64,000 nucleotides of DNA. It comes from Pilasporangium apinafurcum. Its lineage: Eukaryota > Oomycota > Peronosporomycetes > Pythiales > Pythiaceae. The stretch covers positions 78,063 to 142,062 of the forward strand of contig BCKE01000042.1 of NCBI GenBank assembly GCA_001600495.1, given 5' to 3'. Position 1 is the stretch's first letter, and each line of letters starts with the position of its first letter. Position numbers and translations under genes: made by a program. A model generated the notes under the pieces. That model made no database searches. It was not told where the DNA came from and saw only the letters and a list, made by a program, of their open reading frames with translations. Shown piece after piece: positions 10,079-20,829 of this stretch.

Positions 10079-13000
10079 TTACGACAGCGAGATCTTGTCT
10101 GCTTGTGCCTTGTAATCCCATCGTCGCTTCACAATGTCGAGAAGGCTCTGCTTACTCATTGTCGCGAGTTTCCCATCGCGGATAAACCCGCCAAGGTTTT
10201 CCGGTGGAAGTGCGAAAATGTTGGCGACTTCATGCAGGATATCAAAAATTTCGTCAACAGCGACGTGGTGGAACGTGCGGAAGATCTGACGATACGCGTT
10301 CACGTCGCGGAGTAGCATGCATGCACCATCCGGGTCGAATCGATATTTTTGCAGATGCTGCAGATACAAGTCCTTGAAGATTCCGCATAATGCAATAAGG
10401 AAGCGATCTCGGTTTTCTTCCATCTGTATCACAGTAAAACTGGTAATGTGAGTTGAAAGAGCTCAATGGATGATTATCAGTGTGATTTCGTACCAGAACT
10501 TGGCATATCATTGTAACCAGTGGCTGAAGATACTCGGTGCACTTTTTACAGGCTTTAGAGCACGAGAGAGACATGTTTGCCTCACTTCCAATGAAATCGT
10601 TCTTGTCTTGAATGGTGGCTAAAATATAACCAATTTTTTTTTCGACTACCGCAAGTACGAGCTGCAATCCGGATGCTATTGATCGCTCCAGTTTCTCGAG
10701 ACATTTTCGTTTGCTTTCGTAGCAAATTCTGAATTTGAATAATAATGGCTTAGATGTAGCTCACGTTCAGATCATATACAATAAACCACATAAAACGACT
10801 CACGTGAGTTGTGTGGGTGAATCTGCTAGTGCAGATGAAATAGTCGAGTCGTATTGTTCTTCCAAAAAGTCAAGGCGGATGAGCAATTGCTAGAAAGATA
10901 CCGAGAAGTACAGATCGGCTTGTATCAAAAAAATGATTAACAACCAAAGTACTGGTTGCCATACCTCCAAGACATTGAAATACTGTCCTGCAGATTCGGT
11001 GGTGAGCAGTGGTTCTTGTAAGAGCTCATTTGTCATTGTCGATATTTTCTAACCAAATGTACGAACAGATATGAAACATAACTTTGCTTGATGGACAGCG
11101 TAATGAAGCGACTTACCCCTAGATATCCATCTCCATACGATGCACAAAGTGATGAAAACATCTTCGTAATCAGTTCTCCACGCAGTTCTGAGTCCTTAAG
11201 GATGGTCTCACAACGTGCAATGGATTCCTTCAAGGCATGGAGATATTTGTCGGGGATTGATTCATCTTGGGCAATTAATAAGAGCGTCTCGTAGTAAATT
11301 AACGACATCTCAGGTGTCGAAAAGATGTTGTCTTTCTCAAAGTTAGAGGAAGATATGTTAGTGGCTGAGGCTCCTCCTCCAGCTGGCAAAGACACAGTGC
11401 TCGCGGTCGAATTTGCTGCTGCTGCTGCTGCTACTCCTACATTCTTTGATTTGGTTGCGGCTGCTTTCTGTTTTGCTGTTAGTTGCTGAGGAAACTTGAT
11501 CTCAGTGAAAACATCTTTAAATTGCTGTTGCAGCAAGTCGAGCTCTGTACGGAAGTATCTCTGACGATGACTGCCAAATAGCGAATGAAGTTGTAAACTG
11601 AGGAATGTCTGCATCCGTTCACGATCAGCCTCGTTATTCATTGAAGCATTGGTTGATTTGTCTCCAGTGGAGGACTTTATCGTAGGCACTGGGACCTCAA
11701 GTGATTGGATTGTCTGAGCGAGATCGCACGTCTTCTCATACGCAGCACACAGAAGGCAAACGTACTCCGAATTGGCAGATACAGCGGTAGAAATCATTCC
11801 ACCGGATGAATCCGACGCACGTCTCATGAGCGGATCTTGTTGCGGCTGATTTAAAGGCTGAATCTTCAAGAATTGATCCAGATAAGAGAATATTCCAAAT
11901 GCTGGATCGTTGAACAATCGCTCTACAAGCAGTTCTCGAATGGAGTTGCATGTCGATAACGGAAACACGTTGCCAATCACAACAAACTGTTTTTTGCATA
12001 TGTCACGAATTGTTTTGAACAACGATTCGAGATCCTGAATAGGATCAAGGGATGATTCTCTATGTGCACTTATGTTGCTATTCACGTGAGCATAGGAAAT
12101 AGTTAGTTATTGTCGTGAGCGATGTGTGGATCAAAGGACCACTTACTTCGCAAGCCTGTCTTTCATGACGTTCCATACATATCGATCTCCCACTTTCTCT
12201 TTGTCATTGTATTCAATCAGTGACTCGGCATACTTGCACATATTATTATAATCCTGCTTATCTTGAGCGTCACTGAACTCGTTCAGTAAATTGTTCTCGA
12301 TCGATTGACTGAGCCGTTCGATCTCCCCGACAGCATATGATATCACCGGAGATGACAATTCCGACGAGAAAACGCACATTTTCTTGATAACACGAGCTGC
12401 TTCACAGAGTTGCGCAGGATCATGCAAGATATTGAACACTTCGCTGCTGGATTTGGTCAGTCCTTTGTTTGCTGGATCATTGAGTGCCACCAATGCTTCC
12501 ATCATTTCATCCGTTTCTAGCACTCGTGTTCGCTCCTGATCCAACACTGTCAGTCGATCACCGATTACCACTGCAGTGGAGCTCACTTTTGTAAAGCGTT
12601 CTTCTAAATCCTCCATCTGTGCGCACATTTGCTACAATAACATACTTTAGTGTAAGAGAGGAAGTGAAGCATTGTCTATAATATAATCATGTGCAGACAA
12701 GATAGACTACATTCAGCAATTGTTCGGGGCGTCGTAGACTTTCTTGATATTTGCTACTCGCTTTCTGGTTTTCCTTCTCTAATGCTGTAATGCGGTTAGT
12801 GATCACCTGGCGATGCTTGATCAGTCTCTCGATAGAATCTGCCAATGCCACCTGGAGTTCATTCATGGCATTCGTTTGTTGTCTAAACGACACCGTTTTG
12901 TTTGGACCTGTCACCATGCCGCCTCCGACCGCTTGGGCGCTTCCTTTCCGTTGGTAAATAGGTTCCCATGTGCTCGCGAGTAATTCATCGATCATCACTT

Positions 13001-13136
13001 CCGCATCATATGATTCATTATCGACAGAGGCAGTTGTTGCTTCCCCATACGAATGCAAAAGTTTCTCCAGCTCATGGCTACGCACACCGCCGCTATTAGA
13101 TGTAGCAAACGCATTCATTCTACTTTCACTTGCCAT
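10079..13136 (-). CDS. SEC10: Exocyst complex subunit SEC10 / EXOC5
   Basis: Seven exons join in frame to 873 residues: 12711..13136, 12147..12631, 11117..12077, 10965..11048, 10804..10889, 10494..10728, 10079..10423. Exocyst signatures include the N-terminal coil with LEERFTKVSSTAVVIGDRLT and a central block EYVCLLCAAYEKTCDLAQ. The C-terminal helical bundle has ACMLLRDVNAYRQIFRTF and LPPENLGGFIRDGKLATMSK. SEC10 is one of eight exocyst subunits that tether secretory vesicles to the plasma membrane. That function would serve hyphal tip growth and cell-wall secretion if this is an oomycete. A Ser/Ala-rich insert of about 40 residues lies near 11380-11470. The start is the first in-frame ATG (MASESRMN); a TTG lies just upstream. 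The first donor, GTAGTC, is atypical, so that junction is less sure. Confidence 0.88.
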
Positions 13137-14811
13137 TCTTCCCGCTATCTTCAACTTGCATTCACCATTGACAATAGACGACGATTGAAGGGACAGCCAT
13201 GGAATATCTATTAAAGATCCACTTCAACGACTACCAGGGAGTCAATCCACCATTTGTTTTTGAGATAAATCCCTAGCTTTAGTGACATGTGATTGTATCC
13301 AATATTTTGTAATAGGTAACTAATAATATTAAATAATTAGATGATACGTTCTTAAAAAGAGGTAGCGAATATATTGGGAGAAAATATGGTGTCATTACTT
13401 TGTGGACAAAGAGACAGTTGGAACCAATGGAATGACTGGAGGAGAAGGAATGTGACGGGCTCATTGTCATGACTCTCTCCCACAAGACCAGTGATCTACT
13501 GTAGATTACTGCTACTTCACACGACCGCGACTGTCGCTATTTGCGTCGTTGATGGCGGCGGCAGCCACAAGCACCATTCTATTGGAGTTAACGGAAAGAT
13601 ACAATTTTTTTTCTAGCAGCCATCTTCAACACACGTGTTGAGCGCTTAAAGGATCAGCCATCTGCGCTTGCAGTCAACAAAAAGTTGTATAAAAAAATCT
13701 ATTCTTGCTGTTTTCTGATCAAACCTGGGATAACAGCTTGTTTGGGTTGTTTGCCTCAAGAACCAGTTGGCAAAAAAGCGCAGTGTCCAGACGTATACAG
13801 GTTGGGCTTGTGCGACATACCACACGGGACCACTAAACATCTGGGTTCGAAATCGTACCTATCTTTTTATCCGGATGATCTCCAGTACCTTTTGCAATTG
13901 AATACAATTAACAAATGATGCTTGCACTAATTAACAGTTATCCGGATATCCGTCACAAGTATATATGCTATGTATAGTAGAATATTCCCAACATGGACAC
14001 CTTTGCCCTCTATGCACAATCGCGACCTGACCCATGTCTTATGTACCTACAGACAGTTGCGCTTTGACAAGAAAAATCTCCCTGCTTCTTCCCATTCCTA
14101 CCTACATATTCACAGACGTCAGCCTCCCATCTGTGGCACAGTCCCTCTCTTGACGTGTCGGTCACCCAGGATCTTCCTTTTCGCTCTCGCTCTATGGGAT
14201 AAATCAGCTCGAAAATTACTAGAATCAGCCATAATAGTTGATCGAATGTGCCGCCGCGTGGCAGCCACCGTCTTTCCTCGTCACCTTTTCATTGAATTCC
14301 TTGAAGTGTGTCAACCCCCCATGCATTCTATGTATGGCTTGGGAGATTACGAAAGGACTGGATTCTCCCAAGCAAGCGTATCATTGTGTGGTTGTGCACG
14401 TCGAACTTTCCTGGCGTCATCCCCACTCTTGCCTCCAAAATTTCATACACGTTGGGTTTTTTACGCGCAGTCGTCCCATCGTACTCGCCTGGTGACGTCG
14501 TCATAGCGTTACTTCACACAAGATAATGGCGAATTTTCCACCTTCTTTTTTTTTTCTTTGCACTCAAAATGTTGTTCTTCACTGAACTGATCAACTCATC
14601 ACATAAACAGAATTAAAAGAGCGAGCAGCGCGGCAAAGGAAAGAAAGCTGAAGCTGGCCAAGCACCAGCTGGAAGTGAGAAGAAGAACAACAACACACCG
14701 ATAGGTAAATAGATAGTAGTAACGCATTGTCGCGTCTGCTGTCTTACACTCCATTCTATCCATCATAACCATAATCGATCCTTCCACCCTTGCCTTGTGT
14801 GTGGACCCTGT
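13137..14811. other. Gene-poor interval with one orphan open frame
   Basis: No gene can be supported here. One plus-strand frame is open from 13592 to 13918 (108 codons, no ATG, Cys-rich middle). A second, 13970-14506, has 178 codons and neither codon bias nor recognisable motifs. The motif TATCCGGAT occurs at about 13868 and again at about 13939. A stretch near 14610-14700 reads as a basic peptide (KRASSAAKERKLKLAKHQ) without a credible start. Both flanking genes start away from this interval, so it must hold both promoters. Confidence 0.4.
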
Positions 14812-16800
14812 ATGAATAACAGCGCCGCCCGTGCAGCAGACATGGGATCAAATAGCGCCTCAGAGCAACATGTGGATATTGTCCACTCTTCTACTATCAC
14901 TAATGGTACCAGAACAAGCCATCATCATCCAGTTTTAGGGGATGTACAGGTCACAGGTCACCCACTGAGCAGCGGGAAACCTCTGCGAGTGGATACCATC
15001 GTGTCTTCCGCACCCACATCAGCTACGTCATCAGCTTACAGTAATAGCAGCGCTGGTAGCGTTGCCGCTGCCAGCGCGTTACCTCCACATTTACGTGACC
15101 ATGTTGTGTCGATGTCGACAACCAATAGCATCAACATGGGGGCATTCGAGGGTGAATTGCTCCCACCAATCCCCGCGGCTCCAAGACGAATTCCGTTACT
15201 TCCGGAGAATATGAAAATGGAACCGACGATCGGCATCAACCAGCGACGACAGACGAAACGTGTGATCGTGTGTGGTGCCGGGATTATCGGATTGACGACA
15301 TGCTATTATCTTGCGAAACAGGGCCACGAAGTGCTCTGCGTTGAGAAAGAACGCAGTGTTGGTACGCAGGTCAGCTTATGCAATGGTGCATTTCTGGACC
15401 CAGCACTCTACTCTTCGTGGTCGGACATCGGGCTTCTACGAAAGGGTATCCCACAAAGCGCCGGTGTCGATCCGAAACGCGTCAGCAGTCATAAAACAAC
15501 TTCCTCTCCAGTCTTATCAAGAGATCCAGTTACTGCATCTACAACAGTAGCTTCAGCAAGTGAAGAATTTTCATCTGCAGATAACAGCCCCACTATTGAA
15601 GTGACGGACGAATCGGTCACTCCTTCTGTCGGTGAGAGTGAAGTAAAACCTTCCTCTGCAGCTGCTACAGTAGGTGTGCCGATTCGTCGTCCAGTCACTA
15701 GACAGCCAATTAAATGGCCACTGCGTGGGAAACCGATGAAGATCGAGATGAGTGCGTTCCGTGACACCAAGTTCTGGAAATGGGGAATCCAATTTTTCAT
15801 GAATTCCAAGAAGAAGAAGTCAAACGAGCACGGCCGGACGATTCGAGAGTTGGGTTTTTATAGCATGCTCAAGCTCCGAGAATTACAGGCATTGACGAAA
15901 AAAGGAGAACTGGAAATGGACCAAACGGCGCAAGGAACAATTGAGGTCTTTCGTGATGCTGCAGAGTATGAAATGACACTTGAATCGGACCGTAACAAGC
16001 ATTTGAATGAGTTGGGCATGGATTTGCAGCCATTGTCATCCACACAGGCGCATAACCTGGAACCAGCCTTAAGGGAAGAAATGTACGACGCCGGCGCGAT
16101 CTTGTCGGCGTTTGGCACGAATGGTGATGTGCACAAGATGTGTGAGGCGCTGCACAAGCTCTGTATGCGACACGGCGTCATGTTTCGTTTCAACACGGAA
16201 GTGCAACACATTTTGACCGATCGCACGAGCGTCATCGCGCTCCAGACTCATCGTGGGCAATTGATTGAAGGCGATGAATTTGTTTTGGCACTAGGCAATA
16301 CCACAGCATCACTGGCGCGTCAGGCGGGCATGAAGCTCAGCATATATCCCGTGAAAGGGTACGTGCTGTCCGTGCCCGTGCACGACCATTTTAAGGCACC
16401 GTTGCACAACATTTACGCCGGTGGTCACGCATTGGTATCGCCATTAGGCCGGACGCTTCGCATCTCAGGTGGCGTGGATTTCTCTAGCCCGAAAAAGGCG
16501 AAAACGAACCAGAAGCGCTTTGAGTGGTTACTTGCACAAGCGAAGATGCTATTTCCGGAAGGATATTTGGACGTGGGCAAGATGACAACCCATGTATGCT
16601 GGCGGCCTGTGACGCCTGATGATGTGCCGCTAATCGGTCGCACCAGCATTTCCAACTTGTTCGTGAACGCTGGTCATGGCTCGAAAGGCTGGACACTGTC
16701 GTTTGGTGCAGCGGCGCTCATTGCTGATGAGATCAGTGGACTGCGACCACAGTTGGACATGTCCAAGTTCGACCCGCACCGCTTTGGCTTTTTTGGCTAG
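14812..16800 (+). CDS. D-amino-acid dehydrogenase-like FAD oxidoreductase (DadA/DAO family)
   Basis: Single exon. The first ATG at 14812 gives 662 residues; another ATG at 14842 is possible. Residues 1-150 are Ser/Thr-rich and disordered. A dinucleotide-binding fold then starts with VIVCGAGIIGLTTCYYLAKQ, the GxGxxG motif for FAD. The DadA-type body follows: VSLCNGAFLDPALYSSWSD, then EELGMDLQPLSS-like helices, GDEFVLALGNTTASLARQAG, YPVKGYVLSVPV, and HVCWRPVTPDDVPLIGRT with NAGHGSKGWTLSFG at the C-terminus. The family oxidatively deaminates D-amino acids, passing electrons to a quinone. Bacterial DadA is about 430 residues. The extra length here is the N-terminal extension plus a low-complexity insert of about 85 residues after the SSWSD block. 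There is no obvious signal peptide, so location and exact substrate are open. Confidence 0.85.
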   Translation: MNNSAARAADMGSNSASEQHVDIVHSSTITNGTRTSHHHPVLGDVQVTGHPLSSGKPLRVDTIVSSAPTSATSSAYSNSSAGSVAAASALPPHLRDHVVSMSTTNSINMGAFEGELLPPIPAAPRRIPLLPENMKMEPTIGINQRRQTKRVIVCGAGIIGLTTCYYLAKQGHEVLCVEKERSVGTQVSLCNGAFLDPALYSSWSDIGLLRKGIPQSAGVDPKRVSSHKTTSSPVLSRDPVTASTTVASASEEFSSADNSPTIEVTDESVTPSVGESEVKPSSAAATVGVPIRRPVTRQPIKWPLRGKPMKIEMSAFRDTKFWKWGIQFFMNSKKKKSNEHGRTIRELGFYSMLKLRELQALTKKGELEMDQTAQGTIEVFRDAAEYEMTLESDRNKHLNELGMDLQPLSSTQAHNLEPALREEMYDAGAILSAFGTNGDVHKMCEALHKLCMRHGVMFRFNTEVQHILTDRTSVIALQTHRGQLIEGDEFVLALGNTTASLARQAGMKLSIYPVKGYVLSVPVHDHFKAPLHNIYAGGHALVSPLGRTLRISGGVDFSSPKKAKTNQKRFEWLLAQAKMLFPEGYLDVGKMTTHVCWRPVTPDDVPLIGRTSISNLFVNAGHGSKGWTLSFGAAALIADEISGLRPQLDMSKFDPHRFGFFG

Positions 16801-16996
16801 ACTGACAAAGCCATATACCTCCATTAATTTCCCTTTTGCGACAGTAGAAGAATATTTAGAGTTTGTAGATCGGATGGGCATATTTGGATTTCATTTAGAG
16901 ATAGATAGAGACCTGGCGCCACATCAGGCAGCTCATCCGATTTGGAACGTATCATAATATTATTTTAGCAGCGACGTATATCTTTCCCACATTTCA

Positions 16997-19900
16997 TTAA
17001 AGAGTGAGCCATTCCTGTTCGCGTTCGAGGTCAGTGGCAGTGATAGAAATGTAGCCATTCAGCAAAAATGGCAGTAGACGCTGCTGAAAGACTTCTCGAT
17101 CTGTTAGCCGCATTTGCCATTCCAAACAGATCTCATACTGCTTTTGGGTTAGGAATATACTGTTCTCATTTTCAGCACTTCTGTATCCGTTCGCCACAGC
17201 AAACTCTCGATGCTGGAGACGACGGAGTAGTCTCTCAGCTGCGAGGGTCTCACATCCATCAATATACTCGCGTAGCATGGTTTGTTGATGCGATAAGCTG
17301 TACATCTCGAGCGTTTTCCGATCAATTATTAGGTGGGGAAGATCAAGGATGGTCTTAAATTGATGCAGTTGCCGCTGAAGTTTTGCTATATGCGTTTTGG
17401 CTCTAAGTCTCGTGTTGAGGATGTCATTCAGATTCCCAATGAGAGACTCGACTGTGGGTGGAGCTGTGTTTAGGATGTCGTGGAGCTTGACAGTCTCCAG
17501 ATCATCCGCCAAAAGCTCGCCAGTGCGCTGAAAATACCATCAGAACGACTACGTGAAGATGCTTCCAATGGGCTAATAACAAGTAGTAATCTAAAGCTTG
17601 GTGTACTCACCTGTACAATTGCTTCCAGTTGTGAGATTACAGAAGGTTTGGCACAATCATCCCATTGAGCACCTAGTGGAAAAAGTTTCATCGGTTGATA
17701 TTGGTGGTGTTTTGATGGCGTGCGGGAATGTCGTCGATGTGCCCGTGGCGAGATGGACGGCTTACGCTGAAGCAGCATAAGTGCTGCTCGATTTAACTGA
17801 AAATCTGGTTCTTCTGGTTTATTATGATTCGATGGACTGGGAGGCGCTTGAGTATACTGATCACTAGTATCCAAGTGCATCTTCACGTGATCTGTTTGCG
17901 TGTATCTGTCAGCGAAAACCTGTGGCTCTATTTCCTTCACTTGGGAATTTTCGGTTTGCGTTCCCATTTCATGCTGTACTGCTGTCTCCTGATGTGATTC
18001 CTTGACAATTTCCGAGAGCAAATCCATCACTACGACGTCAAATTGAACAGTGTTGACCATATCATTCCTATCAGGGTTTTGTTCATATCCACTGTCGAGT
18101 GGTTGTACGGATTGCATCAACTTGTATACGTGAGTTCCTACTTCGTCTGTCTGTGAGCTAGTATCTGCTAGAATGGGTTGTGGCGGAGACTCTTGATCAA
18201 CATCAGGCGCGAAACCGGATGCATATATATCGGCGTCATTATTGTCCACTTGAAATAGATCGAGTTCACGGTGAACGGTATCACTGTCAACATTTTCCCC
18301 ACCTCCTATGGGTAATTTAACACCTAAGTGCTCCATAATGGAACCTGCTTGGTCAGTGGAGACTTCAGCATATTCGGGTTCCGTCAGTGACACATCTTCG
18401 AAAGCTGACGATGTTTTGGCAATCCTATCAACCATTTTCCCAGACTCAGAGAGAAGTTCAGGCGAATGCACGCTAATGTTGGTTGCTTTCGTATTAGATA
18501 CTTTGGTCACCTCCACCATGGGAATCTCGAGTAATTCTAGCTCATTTGTAGCGCCAACATCGACGGGTTTGGATATTTTATATCGAGCGATTTTAGTCGG
18601 CTGGATTATAGCATTTACCGCTTTCGTCGTGTGAGTATAGCTAGCCACAGGCTCTTTCAACGCCATTTTGGCTTCGTCCAATTCTTGTTTTAACCAGAGA
18701 ATCTGTTCATTGAGTAAATTGATTTCAATTTCGCTTGCTGTTCGAGTTAGCAGTTTCCCATTCCGTGGTGATCCAGCGTTTCTTGGAGATCCGGTGCCGC
18801 CTTCAGTTTCCACGTTTCTCTCGGTTTTGTTTTGAATGTTACGTGCTCGATTGGCGTATTGAAGAGTATTGAGCGTCTCACCACCATGTATGTTTGCTGG
18901 TGACACGCATGCTCTACACAACATAGGATAAATCATTCATGATACCAGCAAATTATGACTATACTTCAATACAGTAGATGCGTACATGAACAATGTCATC
19001 GAGTTTCCACCCAATGCATCACGTAGCAGACGTGTAAGCTTCGAAGAACGATACGGAATAAATGTTGTTGGGGACGGATTGGCTCCGTCGATGCTATTCC
19101 GTCGTGTTTGAGCAACTCTGTTGTCGCCTAATGCATTGATCACGTTTCCAAGTGCTAGTAATCCAACTGGCCAAAATCCCAAAAACATAGGCGTGTTAGA
19201 ATCGCGTCTATCTCCCATTCTATAGACGAATTGCATGCACCATTGATTTGAATGCTCTCCTTCTGTTGGACTCCTTCAACTTGCGTCTTCTTCAATCGCT
19301 CGCTGCCAGCCAAGTCCACAAAAGTGAGTTTCGCTTTCTTGATTTCATTCGCAAACTTTCGAGCGACCTCGATCGCGTACACAGCATGAGATCGACTGGA
19401 CTGATCGTTCAGCGCTGTGGCTCCGGTGACCTGCCGAAGTCGACCCATATTCATCCATTCCAACGCCTTCTCAGCAGTCTCGACCTGAAATTGGCACAAG
19501 TTTTCTACCGAAACTTTGTGGTCGTCTTCACGAATGATAAGCGGCTTGTCTTTTGGATTGGTTCTGCTGCTAAGTAAGTCACGGATCTCATCGCAATATA
19601 TCTCTAAGAACGAAACGTGCAGTGTTTTCACACTCGGCTCTTTCCGCAAGGCAGCGAAGAGATCACAGATAAAGCGAGGAATCAATCCATCTTCCGATCC
19701 GATGCGATGCACCTTGGTACCATCGCTATAGTTTCTTCCGGGCTGCTTGGATGGGGATGAACAAGGAGTAATACTTGTTTTATTCCCCATTGTGTAGGTC
19801 TTTCCTGAGCCTGTTTGACCGTAGGCAAGAACGGTGACGTTAAAGCCATTAAGGAATGACGACAGCATCGGCTGCAATGCAGTGGTGTACACATCTAACC

Positions 19901-20269
19901 ACACCAGTGCAAACAAGCGAAACAATAATCCCGTAAGCAGGAAAGTAATGCTACAAAGCGTGTAGAATCACGTACCTTCTTGTGTGGAATCAATAGGGAA
20001 AACATGATCAAATCTGCAAGCACCAAAAACTCTCATATTATCATCACACAAGCCATCAGTTTTGGATACGTCCTGTCAATTCCGACGTACGTGAAGGTTT
20101 TCTTCTGTGTATCTTGTTGATATTGCACGGTATTGTTCTCTGTATCTACGTGAAGAGTACATGAAGTCGACTCTTTTGGCTCTGACGGAGGTGGACGCAC
20201 TCGAACAGCTACGCGGACACGCGATGCGGTGACATTCCTCACGGAATTTCTCCTTCCAGGATTCTTCAT
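16997..20269 (-). CDS. Kinesin-4-type motor protein (first of a divergent pair)
   Basis: Six exons join in frame to 961 residues: 20091..20269, 19976..20013, 19241..19894, 18986..19166, 17611..18913, 16997..17527. The motor spans about residues 17-380. It has [11 protein letters not shown], the P-loop GQTGSGKT at about 98-105, switch I NDQSSRSH, switch II DLAGSE and the kinesin-4-like [14 protein letters not shown]. The neck ends at [14 protein letters not shown] single short coiled coil follows ([20 protein letters not shown]). Next come about 330 disordered, acidic residues and a helical C-terminal segment of about 175 residues that I do not recognise. It lacks the MAP65-like module of its neighbour. 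Three intron positions and phases match the neighbour exactly, including the ends of a 38-nt second exon. Kinesin-4 members move to plus ends and limit microtubule growth; the role here is inferred. Confidence 0.88.
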
Positions 20270-20829
20270 ACTGCTCCCCTCCCCCTCTGCAACAACCAGT
20301 GCGGACCGTTGGATTCCGGTTCATCGTCAAGTACCGGTTTGGGCCGTCTGTTCAAGAAAAAAAACGGCAACCTACGATCCATCATTTGGAACAAACTTCG
20401 CACCAAGCAGACTCTTTCAGGGAAAATCTGTGTATTTACAATAAATTCATAAAGTTATAATGTAAGTATAAAAAATATTATATATTAAAGCTAAAATAAA
20501 CCTTTATATATTTATATAAGTATATATATAATACTGATTGAAGTGTAGACTGATGGTTGGAAAGACAGCGATATTTTTAGCGCTGTCGACGTGAAAATTC
20601 AAAACCCCAAATGCATGATTTATATCCAATAGTCATGATTTATTGTCTACTTCACCACCATTAAAAGAAATTCATTGGTTAAAAATACCCATAGGCAATT
20701 TGCGAGTGATTGTCATTTTATGGGATGCGCGGGTTACCTTTACCAAGAAAAGGCACCACACGCTGAAGCAAACACCGAGCAAGCAGAAGGGAAAGTCGGG
20801 CAACAAGAGCGTCGCTGTGCATGGAATAA
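20270..20829. promoter_or_regulatory. Shared promoter region between two divergent kinesin genes
   Basis: This 560-bp interval lies between the two start codons. It is strongly AT-rich at about 20440-20545, with long runs of TATATA. The plus-strand start is fixed by an in-frame TAA directly before the ATG at 20830. No specific factor site is evident. Confidence 0.5.

Noticed and set aside
9759-10121. A 120-codon minus-strand frame across the cyclin/SEC10 junction
   Set aside because: Mostly antisense to the cyclin second exon, with no motif. It would bridge two unrelated genes.
13845-13860. A tRNA T-arm-like string, GGGTTCGAAATC
   Set aside because: The flanking bases do not form the T stem and there is no acceptor, D or anticodon arm at the right spacing.
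13970-14506. A 178-codon plus-strand frame
   Set aside because: No start context, no motif, unlikely composition and overlapping alternative frames of similar length. Treated as chance.
20440-20545. An AT-rich block as a possible replication origin
   Set aside because: AT-richness alone is weak evidence in a eukaryote, and the block is explained as a shared promoter between two divergent genes.
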